From: Lapidilactobacillus achengensis
GTDB lineage: Bacteria; Bacillota; Bacilli; Lactobacillales; Lactobacillaceae
Direction: 5' to 3'
DNA length: 45,242 nt
Assembly: GCF_003946655.1 (NCBI RefSeq)
Contig: NZ_RHOV01000020.1
Span: forward strand, 1-45,242
The translations under genes and the position numbers were made by a program. The notes below the pieces were generated by a model. It made no database searches. It was not told the origin of the DNA and saw nothing but the letters and a program-made list of their open reading frames with translations. Positions 26,229-35,223 of this stretch are shown one piece after another (position 1 is the first letter of the stretch; every line of letters begins with the position of its first letter).

Positions 26229-27164
26229 ATGGCGTGTTCATTTCAAGAATTAACGGTGCGGTTCGAACTAGCGGGACATCAGTTTCAAATCATCAATTTG
26301 CTCGATGGCGTTATTCAGCAGGTCATCCCCAGTCATCATCACGGTCGGACCAGCTATGAGATCCACTATATCGCCAGTGGTTACGGCGCGGTTCTGATAT
26401 CAGGGCAGAAATACGCGCTCGGTCCTGGCAGTCTCTACATGACCGGCCCCGGTGTGGACCACGCCCAACTGCCGGCAGCGACCCAGCCCATGCGGGAATT
26501 GTGTGTTTATTTGAAAACCGCTGACCAACCGACCACCCTCAGGCAAACCCCAGCACCACAAACCATGGCCGCCAATTTGCAAGAGTTCTTGGCCACGACT
26601 TTTTGGCTCGGTCCGGATCAGCAGGGCCTGGATCTCCTTTTCAAGGAAATTTTCCAAGAAATGGCTCAGCAACAAAGTGGGTTTCAAATTGCGTTAAGCG
26701 CCTTGTTCCAGCAACTGATCGTCAAAATGTTGCGCAACTACCAAGGCCGCCCGCGCCTAGAACGCCCACAAACGCGGATGGTGCCCGCAGACCAGATCGC
26801 CTTGACCATTGAAAGTTACTTTCTCTACGACTATCAACAAGCCAGTTTAACTGACTTGGCCCGCCAAATCGACAGCAGTCCGCGGCAAACCGAACGCTGG
26901 CTGCAACGCCTTTATGGTCAGACCTTCCGCGAGAAGAAAGCCAAGGCCCGCATGTCCGCGGCGGCCATGCTGCTTAACGAAAGCGCCGCCAGCATTTCCA
27001 CGATCGGCGCCGCGGTCGGCTTTGCTTCATTGGAACACTTCTCCCACGCCTTCAAGAATTATTACGGTCAAAGCCCCCGCGCCTTTCGGCAAAGCCCAAG
27101 CATGCCACCCAGCGCCGCGACTCCGACCGAAGTGACAGCAAACGCAACGAGCGGCTTTGATTGA
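26229..27164 (+). CDS. AraC-family transcriptional regulator
   Basis: A 311-residue protein with an N-terminal cupin-like sensor (SHHHGRTSYEIHYIASGYGAVLISG, about residues 40-65) and two C-terminal helix-turn-helix units (SLTDLARQIDSSPRQTERWLQRLYG, then ISTIGAAVGFASLEHFSHAFKNYYG). ATG at 26229 has GAGGT seven bases before it; the TTG at 26193 lacks a clear site. It is divergent from the fucosidase gene, so it is most likely its activator, responding to a fucosylated sugar or fucose. Confidence 0.88.
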   Translation: MACSFQELTVRFELAGHQFQIINLLDGVIQQVIPSHHHGRTSYEIHYIASGYGAVLISGQKYALGPGSLYMTGPGVDHAQLPAATQPMRELCVYLKTADQPTTLRQTPAPQTMAANLQEFLATTFWLGPDQQGLDLLFKEIFQEMAQQQSGFQIALSALFQQLIVKMLRNYQGRPRLERPQTRMVPADQIALTIESYFLYDYQQASLTDLARQIDSSPRQTERWLQRLYGQTFREKKAKARMSAAAMLLNESAASISTIGAAVGFASLEHFSHAFKNYYGQSPRAFRQSPSMPPSAATPTEVTANATSGFD

Positions 27165-27201
27165 GTGGTCCATTACGCCGACCCAGCTCTGAAAAGAAAA
27201 T

Positions 27202-27247
27202 AAGCCAGTGTCCGCCCATCAGTTGATCAGCGGAGACTGGCTTTTAT
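27202..27247 (+). terminator. Terminator of the AraC-type gene
   Basis: AAGCCAGTGTCCGC..GCGGAGACTGGCTTTTATT, a 13-bp stem with small bulges. Confidence 0.8.
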
Positions 27248-27320
27248 TGATGGCGCCCCAATGGTCCCTTGGGAAACGACCAGAACCTGATAATATTAGG
27301 GTGTTACACAGCAAATGAAT

Positions 27321-27349
27321 CAAAACCGCGCTGGCTTGGAGCCAGGCGC
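27321..27349 (-). terminator. Possible terminator of the ABC exporter gene
   Basis: Minus strand GCGCCTGGCT..AGCCAGCGC with one bulge, then GGTTTTGATT. It is only a few bases from the stop codon. Confidence 0.5.
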
Positions 27350-27353
27350 CTGA

Positions 27354-28964
27354 TCAGATCAGCGTGGCAGCTCGCTGTTCATCGCCCAGCTCCACCAATC
27401 CGGTTAATTGTTGGCGGGTTTTGTCAGATAAGGTATGGGTGATCATAATCACGGTCAAATTCTCATCGGCCAACAGGGCATCCTCGATTTGTTGCGAACC
27501 TTCCGCATCGATCCCGGCCGTGACCTCATCAATAATTAGAATTGGTTTACTAAAGGCCATTGCCCGCGCCAACGCCAATCGTTGGCGTTGGCCACCAGAT
27601 AAATTACTGCCATGTTCACTCATCATGGCTTTCAGGCTGGTAAACTCATTTAGATGCAGAAATTCAGCGATTTTCTCCAGCATGGTCGGCGATTTCTTCA
27701 CGCCGAGGGAAATGTTCTCCCCCACTGATTCATTGAAGATATAAGGCTTCTGTTCGACCAGTTCAATCACATCATAGATATCATGCGGATTGACCGACTT
27801 TAACTCGGCATCATCGATCTTAATGGTCCCACGATAATTCTCCAACCGGCCACTGAGCAATTTGATCAGGGTCGATTTACCAGTACCGCTCTTCCCGACG
27901 ATCGCGTATTTGCCGCCCTTGACAAATTGATAGGAGAAATCCTTGATCACATCTTTTGCGTCAGTATAGCCGAAATTCAAATGTTCCAAGGTCAGCGCCC
28001 GCTCAAAATCAATTTTGCTCGGTGTACTGTGCTGCGACTGGGGCTTAATATCTTTCTTAGTGATGGCATTGACTGTTTTCATTCTAAAAATCCCATGGAT
28101 CACACTGGTTAAGCGACTAAAGACGATTCCTGATAACTGACCGCTGGAAGAAATAACACCGACCGAAAAGTAGCCCTTAATCGCCAAATAACAAGTTAAC
28201 CCCAGCATCACCATTTGCGCTAGCACACTAATCAAGCCAATGATCAACTCAATAAAACCAGTATTGCGAACATATTTGACGTTGGTCGCCCCTTGCTGAT
28301 CCGATTCTTCATTAACGTTGGCCGTCAGGATATGACCGATATTATGAGTCAAAAATACCGAAAAGCCGCCGAATAAATCTTCTATTTTCGTTAAGAACTT
28401 ACTGTTGGCGGCCGATAAGCGATTGGTCTCTCTTTCCATAAAGGTGCCAAAGAAGTTAGGAATCAGCATCGTCAAGACTCCCAAAATAATCGCGATCACC
28501 GCTAAACTATAATGATAAAAGAATAAAGCCCCGATCGAGAAAATCAAGGTTGAAAAATTAGAAATCAACTCAAAGAAATTTTGTAACCCATTGGCTTTGA
28601 TCAAATCCAGATCATTTGTCAGCCATGAAACATATTCACTGTGATCAGATTGCCGATAATCAGTTAGCGACATGTCATTAAGACCATCAGTTATTTGGAC
28701 GCGCAACTGATTCGTTATCTTCCGAATGATTTGTTCCTGCAGAATAGAATTCGCGTAATTAAGTGCTAAAGTAACACCCCAAAAAGCAATCGTCAGTAAT
28801 AGCCAATAGGTAACGCCGCTCAAGTCTCTGGCAATTAGGCGATCGGTCAATGGCGCCAAGGTTACCGAACTACCGACACTGCTTAAGGCCATGGCAATCG
28901 AAAGCACAATTGTCAACAGCGTCAGTTTTTTCTCATATTTGAATAGTTTAAGCGTTTCGTACAT
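27354..28964 (-). CDS. ABC exporter with fused membrane and ATPase domains
   Basis: A 536-residue half transporter working as a dimer. Six membrane helices (residues about 15-290) precede the ATPase domain: Walker A GKSGTGKST (near 360), signature LSGGQRQR (near 455), Walker B ILIIDEVTAGID and the H-loop MITH. All catalytic residues are intact. The ATG at 28964 is nine bases after AAGGAGG; the one at 28970 is only three bases away. Its start overlaps a 73-codon ORF upstream. It is divergent from an Rgg-type regulator, an arrangement seen in streptococci for peptide or bacteriocin export. The substrate is unknown. Confidence 0.88.
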   Translation of the reverse strand: MYETLKLFKYEKKLTLLTIVLSIAMALSSVGSSVTLAPLTDRLIARDLSGVTYWLLLTIAFWGVTLALNYANSILQEQIIRKITNQLRVQITDGLNDMSLTDYRQSDHSEYVSWLTNDLDLIKANGLQNFFELISNFSTLIFSIGALFFYHYSLAVIAIILGVLTMLIPNFFGTFMERETNRLSAANSKFLTKIEDLFGGFSVFLTHNIGHILTANVNEESDQQGATNVKYVRNTGFIELIIGLISVLAQMVMLGLTCYLAIKGYFSVGVISSSGQLSGIVFSRLTSVIHGIFRMKTVNAITKKDIKPQSQHSTPSKIDFERALTLEHLNFGYTDAKDVIKDFSYQFVKGGKYAIVGKSGTGKSTLIKLLSGRLENYRGTIKIDDAELKSVNPHDIYDVIELVEQKPYIFNESVGENISLGVKKSPTMLEKIAEFLHLNEFTSLKAMMSEHGSNLSGGQRQRLALARAMAFSKPILIIDEVTAGIDAEGSQQIEDALLADENLTVIMITHTLSDKTRQQLTGLVELGDEQRAATLI

Positions 28965-29169
28965 AATCATTGTCCTCCTTCGTTATCGAGACGAAGCTAA
29001 TTTTTGCAAAAATATCACGGAGCCAGCAATCGGTGGCCACTTTCCTGAGAATTCGGTGATAATTATCATAATAGGCAAAAATATGTATCTGCCATCCTCG
29101 CGTCAGCAGCATTGCTTCCGCCTTGGTTCTAAAATACTCAAAATTAAGGGTCTCATTTTTTGATTTCAT
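28948..29169 (-). CDS. Small ORF overlapping the ABC exporter start
   Basis: A 73-codon ORF beginning MKSKNETLNFEYF, with a middle rich in aromatic residues (GWQIHIFAYYDNY) and one Cys (DCWLRDIF). I recognise no family. It overlaps the exporter start, suggesting translational coupling. Its own ATG has no close ribosome site: the AGGAGG at 29186-29191 is best placed for a preceding mini-ORF (MLKK, 29180-29166), whose TGA overlaps this ATG as ATGA. It may be a coupled small protein, a peptide precursor, or only a leader. Confidence 0.35.
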   Translation of the reverse strand: MKSKNETLNFEYFRTKAEAMLLTRGWQIHIFAYYDNYHRILRKVATDCWLRDIFAKISFVSITKEDNDYVRNA

Positions 29170-29180
29170 TTTTTCAGCAT
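29166..29180 (-). CDS. Four-codon mini-ORF (MLKK) with a strong ribosome site
   Basis: AGGAGG, five bases, then ATG CTG AAA AAA TGA. The stop overlaps the next ATG. It is too short to be a product; it may feed ribosomes into the 73-codon ORF by re-initiation, or be chance. Confidence 0.25.
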   Translation of the reverse strand: MLKK

Positions 29181-29223
29181 TTAATCCTCCTATAGCCGCT
29201 TTCACGCTCGCTCGTATGATATA

Positions 29224-29251
29224 ATCATTAAGTATACTACGGTATAATGAT
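29224..29251. promoter_or_regulatory. Dyad in the divergent ABC exporter / rgg promoter region
   Basis: ATCATTAAGTATAC, TACG, GTATAATGAT: an inverted repeat with one extra base on the left. TATAAT and TATACT -10-like strings for both directions lie in or beside it. It is a plausible binding site for the Rgg-type regulator. Confidence 0.45.
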
Positions 29252-29290
29252 AAATAAATGAAAATTTCATATATGAATAAGGCGATAAAA

Positions 29291-30171
29291 ATGAGAGAAA
29301 TCGGACAGCTAATTTCAACTTTCAGAACAGACAAAGGTATTAGTCAGGCAGCACTTGCCAAAGATATCATGTCGCCAGCTCAGATCTCGAAGTTCGAACG
29401 CGGTTTAACCAGCATTACGGTTGATAAATTCTTCCTATTATTGGACCGGTTAAATGTGAGCCCGCAAGAGTTCGACTTTGAGTTGTCCCATGGTGACGCC
29501 CCCAATAAAAATAAAATAATCGCCGATCTGACCCAAGCCGTTATCTCTGGCAATCGATCTCAGTGCGAACTGATCAAACAGGCCGCCCTGAAGACCTACC
29601 AACGGGACAAGTGTGGGACGAATAAGGCCTTGCTGCTCATGATCAACGCGTTAATGACGAGGCTTGATCATTCAGCCTTTGACCAAGATAGCGTTGACTA
29701 TCTTTGTGACTACCTGTTTCACGTCGAGCAATGGTCTAGCTTTGAATTCTTATTGTATGGCACGACCATGAACGTTTTACCGTTGCCGACGGTCAATCTT
29801 TTTTCTCAGGACTTGATCTCCCGCGCCGTACCAACCGCAGAAATCCAACAAAACTTTGAGCTGATTATTGTCCTCCTCTACAATACGGTTCGCTTGAATT
29901 TAATGAATAACGACCTCTTGAAAGCCCAGTATTATGTGCGCAGCATGGAAAACATCAATTTCGGGGGGGGGGGGGACAAATGCAGGGAAGGTTCTATATC
30001 AAATTAGCGGAAGCAATTTATTCATATTGTGTCTCACACTCAAAAGCGGCCTGGGACCATGTTGAGGAAATTCTTGAAATCCAAAAATCTTTAGGCGCTT
30101 TCGATCTTTTTATATTTTTAAAGGAACAGTGTGACCTTTTCTTAGGTGAAACCAGCGCATCACGCTGTTAA
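29291..30171 (+). CDS. Rgg/MutR-type regulator interrupted by a G13 tract (probably phase-variable, here out of frame)
   Basis: The helix-turn-helix (MREIGQLISTFRTDKGISQAALAKDIMSPAQISKFERGL, residues 1-38) and the helical C-terminal half fit Rgg-type regulators of about 285 residues. ATG at 29291 is chosen, with AAGG eight bases upstream; the ATGs at 29258 and 29273 lack sites. A run of 13 G (29963-29975) shifts the frame: as written, translation stops at 30007 with about 238 residues. The rest of the protein (GRFYIKLAEAIYSY, EILEIQKSLGAFDLFIFL, to 30171) lies in another frame. One more G, or two fewer, restores a protein of about 293 residues. The divergent gene is an ABC exporter, its likely target. 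Confidence 0.8.
29963..29975 (+). repeat. Poly-G tract, 13 bases, in a coding region
   Basis: It is the longest single-base run I noticed in the window. It falls within a regulator gene at the exact point where the reading frame breaks. Such tracts slip during replication. Confidence 0.9.
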
Positions 30172-30302
30172 GCGTAACCCTCTGACTTTATTTTCTAGAC
30201 TAAGGGCGATCGGTTGTTTCTGCTGATGGCCGCGCCGCCAAGACGGTCAGGCCCAGGGAGGAAATTGTCGTGATCTTCTTAGGGCAAGATTTACCCAAAA
30301 TC

Positions 30303-30349
30303 AAAAAGGTATCGCACTGGACGAATGTTCGTGAGCGATACCTTTTTTG
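30303..30349. terminator. Bidirectional terminator after the rgg gene
   Basis: AAAAAGGTATCGC..GCGATACCTTTTTT, 13-bp stem, A and T runs on both sides. Nothing else recognisable is in 30172-30300. Confidence 0.88.
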
Positions 30350-30410
30350 ATGGGTCTAAAAATATATATCTCCCCAAATTAGGTTGACCGCGATCATCAT
30401 TAGCAAATCC

Positions 30411-30451
30411 AAAAATAGCCGCCAACTTTCCGAAGAAAGTCAGCGGCTATT
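30411..30451 (-). terminator. Terminator after tRNA-Arg
   Basis: Minus strand AATAGCCGC..GCGGCTATTTTT with an inner GACTTTC/GAAAGT hairpin. It lies about 95 bp after the tRNA end. Confidence 0.75.
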
Positions 30452-30544
30452 CTCATGATTTGTAAAATCGTTCAAAATTTTACGCCATCTACCCAACAAA
30501 GGCGCCAAAATCGCGACATTGTTAATGGTGATTTGAAAAATTTA

Positions 30545-30616
30545 TGGGCCCCCTGGGAGTCGAACCCAGATTTCAAGAACCGGAATCTTACGTGCGATCC
30601 ATTACACTAAGGGCCC
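30545..30616 (-). tRNA. tRNA-Arg (anticodon CCG)
   Basis: A complete cloverleaf of 72 nt. The acceptor GGGCCCT pairs with GGGGCCC; the T arm is CTGGG-TTCGACT-CCCAG; the anticodon loop TTCCGGT closed by AAGA/TCTT gives CCG, reading CGG codons. The CCA end is not encoded (ATAA follows), so it must be added. It stands alone. Confidence 0.93.
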
Positions 30617-30722
30617 AAGCAACACTGAATATTTTACCTAAAACTCAGGCAAATAGCAAGTGTTTTCTTAAAGTAATTTAATCATGGCCTTTGCTTGCGG
30701 ATCAGGGCCAATTGCAAGTCGC

Positions 30723-31193
30723 TTAATCAGCGACTGATTTCTCTTGGTCACTCAACGCGGTGGTGGCCTGTTCGACACGATCATACAGGCTGGCCGCGTC
30801 GGTCATCATCCGTTGATAATCCGCGACTGGCAGCGCCAACGTTTCCGCGCAGCCCTGGACATGGCTGAACAGCGCGTCCTTGGCCGCTTGGGCCCGGGGC
30901 GTGAGAACGATATCCAAACGGCGCTCATCTAACGCATTGCGTTGCCGCTGGATCCAATCATCCTTCTCCAACCGGCGCAGCAAGGGCGTCAAGGTTCCCG
31001 AATCCAGGCCGACATTTTGGCCCAGTTCTTTCACTGACAGCGTGCCTTGCTCGTAAAGGACCAGCAAGACGATATATTGCGCGTAAGTCAGCTTGAAGGG
31101 GGCTAAAGCTTGCGCGTAAAAACGATTGAACGCTTTGTGGGTGCGATAAAATTCAAAACACAATTGTTGACTTAGTAAAATTGGCTCAGTCAT
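30723..31193 (-). CDS. MarR/OhrR-family regulator
   Basis: A 156-residue winged-helix regulator. The N-terminal QQLCFEFYRTHKAFNRFY carries a Cys at the place of the peroxide-sensing Cys of OhrR; LTYAQYIVLLVLYEQG and SVKELGQNVGLDSGTLTPLLRRLEKDDWIQR form the DNA-binding unit. ATG at 31193 follows AAGGGAG. OhrR repressors are oxidised by organic peroxides; no ohr peroxidase gene is adjacent, so the target is elsewhere or this is another MarR type. It follows whiA by 16 bp and may be read through from it. Confidence 0.88.
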   Translation of the reverse strand: MTEPILLSQQLCFEFYRTHKAFNRFYAQALAPFKLTYAQYIVLLVLYEQGTLSVKELGQNVGLDSGTLTPLLRRLEKDDWIQRQRNALDERRLDIVLTPRAQAAKDALFSHVQGCAETLALPVADYQRMMTDAASLYDRVEQATTALSDQEKSVAD

Positions 31194-31209
31194 CACAATT
31201 AACTCCCTT

Positions 31210-32157
31210 CTAACTAATAATGCGAGCTTGCATTCCTTCCGCCAGCTCATTCAACTTGCGCAGCCGATGGTTGATCCCGGATTTGGAGATCCCCCCGCCT
31301 GGAACCATTTGGCCTAACTCACCTAATGTGGTTTCCGGATAAGCCAGCCGTAATTCAGCGATTTCCCGGAGCTTCGGTGGGATATTTTCCAAGCCGACCG
31401 CGGTCTGTAAATACTTGATATTTTCGATCTGGCGAGTGGCGGCGTCAATTGTTTTATTCATATTGGCGTTCTCGCAATTGACCAGCCGATTGACCGAATT
31501 CCGCATATCCCGTACGATCCGAATATCCTCGAATTTGAGCATCGCGTTGGTCGCCCCGATGACTTGCAAGAAATCAGCGATCCGTTCGGCCTCTTTCAAA
31601 TAACTAATGTAGCCACTCCGCCGCTCGGTGGTTTTCGCATGGAGCTGGAAGCGATTCATCAATTGCAGAATATCCTGGTTATGATCTTCATATAATGAAT
31701 AGATTTCCAAATGATAACGACTGGTTTCCGGATTATTGACACTACCCCCAGCTAGAAACGCGCCGCGTAAGTACGACCGGCCCAGTTGCTCATCTGCCAA
31801 GATCCAATCAGGGACCTTGGTCAAAATCGCCATTTGTTCCGGCGCTAAAATTTGCAGATCGCGCAAAATGGGTTGGGTGTTTTTCGCCACTCGGACAATA
31901 TATTGGTTATTCTTCTTTAATTTCATTTTCCGGCGCACCAGCAATTCCGCTTCCACCGTATAGGTCTGCTTCAACAAAGAATAGATCCGTCGCGCCGTCG
32001 CCGGGTTCTCCGTTTGCACATTCAAAACGAACTGATGATGGGCGATCGCCAAAGAACCGTTCATGCGCAAAAGGGCCGCTAATTCGGCCCGCGCATGGGC
32101 TGGATGGACTTCTAACTGGGTCAACTCTTTCTTGACCTCACTGGCATAAGATGCCAT
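31210..32157 (-). CDS. whiA: DNA-binding protein WhiA
   Basis: A 315-residue WhiA: an N-terminal LAGLIDADG-like domain ([17 protein letters not shown], about residues 125-141) without nuclease residues, and a C-terminal helix-turn-helix ([30 protein letters not shown]). In Gram-positives it affects cell division and chromosome segregation. ATG at 32157 follows AGGTGAG. It is the third gene of the conserved rapZ-yvcK-whiA cluster. Confidence 0.97.
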   Translation of the reverse strand: MASYASEVKKELTQLEVHPAHARAELAALLRMNGSLAIAHHQFVLNVQTENPATARRIYSLLKQTYTVEAELLVRRKMKLKKNNQYIVRVAKNTQPILRDLQILAPEQMAILTKVPDWILADEQLGRSYLRGAFLAGGSVNNPETSRYHLEIYSLYEDHNQDILQLMNRFQLHAKTTERRSGYISYLKEAERIADFLQVIGATNAMLKFEDIRIVRDMRNSVNRLVNCENANMNKTIDAATRQIENIKYLQTAVGLENIPPKLREIAELRLAYPETTLGELGQMVPGGGISKSGINHRLRKLNELAEGMQARIIS

Positions 32158-32286
32158 GGACTCACCTGCATTCTTACTTGATCATTAAAGCTTGGTCAGC
32201 GCTGATTGCAGCGTCCTGTTACTTTAACTGAGTATTGATAATTTTGGTACGCTTGCTCTTCGGGCTGGTCAGGGCCACAGGGGCAC

Positions 32287-33300
32287 CTAATGACTTTGAA
32301 AAGCGCGATTTAGAATCTCCCGGGCCACTTTATCCCCATCGTGGAAAACACCGCGATCGTGCAATGATAGGAAATCATTGGAGATCACGCGATCACACTG
32401 GGATCGCAAACCGGCGAAATCGTGACCGACTGGCAATAAATATTCATCATACTTTTGATAGTCCAGATAATTGGCGGGCACCGGTTCGCTATTGACCAAG
32501 ACGGTATTGACCCGTTTGGCGCCTAGATGCTGATTGATCACCGCCACATGATCCGCGTCGGAGAAATGTTCCGTTTCACCCTTTTGCGTCATGATGTTAC
32601 AGATGTAGATCACCTCCGCCGAACACTGAAGTAAGGCCTCGCTCAGGTTCCGCACCATCAAGTTAGGTAGAATACTGGTAAACAAACTCCCGGGGCCCAA
32701 GACGATCACATCGGCATCTTGGATCGCCGCGATGACCTGGGGCACGGCTTCAGGCTCTTTCGCTTGATCATTGGTGTCCGTCACCCAAACCCGCTTGATC
32801 TGCTTGCGCTGGCCTGAAATCTCGGTTTCACCAGCAACAACGGTCCCATCAAGAAATTCCGCGTTTAGGGTCAGCGGATCATTGGCCACTGGGAATACAT
32901 GTCCATCCACCTGCATCATTTGCGACAATTTTTGGACCGCGTCGAAAATATTGTGATCCATTTCGGTGAGCGCGGCGATGATCAAATTGCCGATCGCATG
33001 GCCGGCGAAGAAGGAATCCTGACTTTCAAAGCGATATTGGAAAATATCCAAATAAGCCGGTGACATATCCGACAAAGATACCAACACATTACGAATATCA
33101 CCAGGCGGCACCACGTTGATATAATCGCGAATAATGCCGGAGGAGCCGCCATCATCAGCGACCGTCACGATCGCCGTGATATCGGCGTTTTGTAAATGCA
33201 AACTCTTTAAGATCACAGGCAGCCCGGTGCCACCACCGATCACGACCACTTTAGGCCGGCGTCCTTTGATGACACGGACAATTCGATTACTCCGACTCAT
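32287..33300 (-). CDS. yvcK: Gluconeogenesis factor YvcK/GlmR
   Basis: A 337-residue YvcK (GlmR) protein with [13 protein letters not shown] near residues 22-34 and [11 protein letters not shown], typical of the 2-phospho-lactate transferase-like fold that binds UDP-sugars. In Bacillus it steers carbon to cell-wall precursors under gluconeogenic conditions. Its ATG overlaps the rapZ stop (ATGA), so the two are coupled. It ends about 130 bp before whiA. Confidence 0.96.
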   Translation of the reverse strand: MSRSNRIVRVIKGRRPKVVVIGGGTGLPVILKSLHLQNADITAIVTVADDGGSSGIIRDYINVVPPGDIRNVLVSLSDMSPAYLDIFQYRFESQDSFFAGHAIGNLIIAALTEMDHNIFDAVQKLSQMMQVDGHVFPVANDPLTLNAEFLDGTVVAGETEISGQRKQIKRVWVTDTNDQAKEPEAVPQVIAAIQDADVIVLGPGSLFTSILPNLMVRNLSEALLQCSAEVIYICNIMTQKGETEHFSDADHVAVINQHLGAKRVNTVLVNSEPVPANYLDYQKYDEYLLPVGHDFAGLRSQCDRVISNDFLSLHDRGVFHDGDKVAREILNRAFQSH

Positions 33301-34187
33301 GAGCGATTCACCGTCTCTTTTCGTTTTGTCAGATCACGATGGGTGATGTCAACCGGATAGTCCGCCTGCAAATCATCGCCGATCCGCTGAGCCAGCGCCA
33401 CCGACCGATGCTGACCGCCGGTACAACCGATGGCGATCGTCAGCGAAGTTTTCCCTTCTTTGACATAACCAGGCAAGGCCGTTTCCAGCATCGCCATGAA
33501 CTGCCGATAAAACACATTCGTAGCTGGTTGTTGATTAACATAGGCCGCCACCGCTGGATCCAAGCCGGTTTTCTGCTTAAGTTCAGGCAGATAATACGGA
33601 TTGGGTAAGAAGCGAACGTCCATCACAATATCGGCGTCGATCGGCAACCCGTACTTGAAGCCGAAAGACATCACTTCAATATGGAAAGTGGGCAAGCCAC
33701 TGGACTTGAATTGCTTAAAAATCGCTTCCCGCAATTGCCGCGGGGTCAGATCCGTGGTATCAATGATCGTCTGCGCGCGATTACGCATCTCTTGTAACAA
33801 GGCGCGCTCTTTCGAAATGCCATCTAATAAACGGCCTTCCATCGCCAACGGATGGGACCGACGCGTTTCTTTATAACGACTGACCAATTCCTCATCCGAC
33901 GCGTCGAGAAACAGAATCCGCGTGCTCACCACATGACTCTCATCCAAGTCGGTCAACATCGTAATGATTTCATCATAAAACGACCGCGCGCGCAGATCCA
34001 CGACCAACGCCACTTTAGAAATTTGCCCAGTTTGACGAACCAGTTCCCAGAATTTCGGCAACAAACTAGGTGGCATATTATCCACGCAAAAATAGCCCAG
34101 ATCCTCAAAAGACTGGACCGCCACGGTTTTGCCAGCACCGCTCATCCCGGTAATGATCACGAGTTGCAATGAATCTGTTTTTGCCAT
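33297..34187 (-). CDS. rapZ: Nucleotide-binding protein RapZ (YvcJ)
   Basis: A 296-residue P-loop protein: Walker A GMSGAGKT (about residues 13-20), a Walker-B-like [10 protein letters not shown] segment, and the C-terminal [14 protein letters not shown] that binds RNA or sugar phosphate in E. coli RapZ. In Gram-positives (YvcJ) it hydrolyses nucleotides and its role is less clear. ATG at 34187 has AAAGGGA nine bases before; the GTG at 34193 is too close. First gene of rapZ-yvcK-whiA. Confidence 0.95.
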   Translation of the reverse strand: MAKTDSLQLVIITGMSGAGKTVAVQSFEDLGYFCVDNMPPSLLPKFWELVRQTGQISKVALVVDLRARSFYDEIITMLTDLDESHVVSTRILFLDASDEELVSRYKETRRSHPLAMEGRLLDGISKERALLQEMRNRAQTIIDTTDLTPRQLREAIFKQFKSSGLPTFHIEVMSFGFKYGLPIDADIVMDVRFLPNPYYLPELKQKTGLDPAVAAYVNQQPATNVFYRQFMAMLETALPGYVKEGKTSLTIAIGCTGGQHRSVALAQRIGDDLQADYPVDITHRDLTKRKETVNRS

Positions 34188-34212
34188 CAGCACACATCCC
34201 TTTACTCATCAT

Positions 34213-34221
34213 AGTATAACA
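34213..34221 (-). promoter_or_regulatory. Extended -10 upstream of rapZ
   Basis: Minus strand TGTTATACT: a TGn extension with TATACT, no clear -35. It is about 25 bp upstream of the rapZ start. Confidence 0.4.
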
Positions 34222-34251
34222 TACCGGGCGTTTCTTTTTCTAGTTCAACCC

Positions 34252-34791
34252 TTAGCCGCGATGGGCAATCGCCACGATCACGTTGTTGATGCCGAAAATC
34301 ACGAAATAGAGCGCCAATAACATGGTCAACGTCAATAAAGATGACAGCGGATTAAAGATCAACATCAAGGCCACCACCACGCTAAGGATCTCTAAGATCA
34401 GCGCCGCCCAGAAATAACCCCGGCCGAAACTGCGCAAATGACTGACCACAACCAGGCCGATCAATGAGTCGATCAAGAACCAAGTCGCGAACACATAGGC
34501 GATCACAATCGCGCCGGCGTAAATTTTAGTGATAAAGACGATACCGATCAAGATATCCAAAATACCCGCGATCAGCACAAAAATACTCGTCCCACTGAGA
34601 TAATCACGATAATGGAAGAAGTTCCCGATCCAAGAAATCCCCTGCACGATCGCCATGATCCCGAACAATAACACGATACTCACGATCGAAGCTGATGGTT
34701 TCGCGAATAGGAAGAAACCCGCAATCAAATAAATAATACCGGACATAAAGGCCGGCCAATCAAAACCCCAAGATTTTTGCCGCCAGAACAT
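34252..34791 (-). CDS. HdeD-family (DUF308) membrane protein
   Basis: A 179-residue protein with about six short hydrophobic helices in the repeated DUF308 pattern (SGIIYLIAGFFLFAKPSAS, LLFGIMAIVQGISWIGN, LIAGILDILIGIVFI). HdeD in E. coli aids acid resistance; the Gram-positive members are uncharacterised. ATG at 34791 follows GAGGAGG; the upstream start at 34806 overlaps that site. It is separated from rapZ by 64 bp. Confidence 0.85.
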   Translation of the reverse strand: MFWRQKSWGFDWPAFMSGIIYLIAGFFLFAKPSASIVSIVLLFGIMAIVQGISWIGNFFHYRDYLSGTSIFVLIAGILDILIGIVFITKIYAGAIVIAYVFATWFLIDSLIGLVVVSHLRSFGRGYFWAALILEILSVVVALMLIFNPLSSLLTLTMLLALYFVIFGINNVIVAIAHRG

Positions 34792-34824
34792 AATATTCCT
34801 CCTCAAACACTCTGAATTTGAAAC

Positions 34825-34941
34825 GTGTTCGCCACCCCAGTGCTTTCCGCTTAGCTACGCGATTGTTCCGGAAGCATGGTGCGGCTTCCAAAATAATTGC
34901 TTGGCTATTTGCTCAAGCACTAACCAGGCTGGCTCACACTC
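34825..34941 (-). repeat. HP long-hairpin repeat, solitary copy
   Basis: GTGTTCGCCACCCCAGTGCTT pairs imperfectly with AAGCACTAACCAGGCTGGCTCACAC; inner arms GCTTAGCTACGCGATTGTTCC and AATAATTGCTTGGCTATTTGC. The sequence CACTCTGAATTTGA on its left and CACTCTGAATCAAA on its right recur as a near-direct repeat, possibly a trace of insertion. The rest of 34950-35223 holds only the uvrA terminator. Confidence 0.8.
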
Positions 34942-35033
34942 TGAATCAAAAAAATATAGCTAGTTTTAGGATAGCAGTTTGACCGAACATGTCAACCTGA
35001 AATCGTGTTGATCATAACGCCCTGATTGGCTTT

Positions 35034-35062
35034 AAAAAAGCTCTCGCCAAATTGACGAGAGC
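35034..35062 (-). terminator. Terminator of uvrB-uvrA
   Basis: Minus strand GCTCTCGTCAATTTGGCGAGAGC followed by six T. It is 160 bp after the uvrA stop. Confidence 0.88.
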
Positions 35063-35223
35063 CACTGTGGATGGCGAATGTTTGCCACCGATAGATTTGA
35101 TTATTTGAGGTGCCCAGCGCTTATTCCTGCACGGTTCTGGCAACCCTTGCCGCCAGGATGGCGTCTTTTACACTGCCACCGCTGCATTTAAAACCGCTGT
35201 GAATTGAAGCTGCTTGCAAAATA

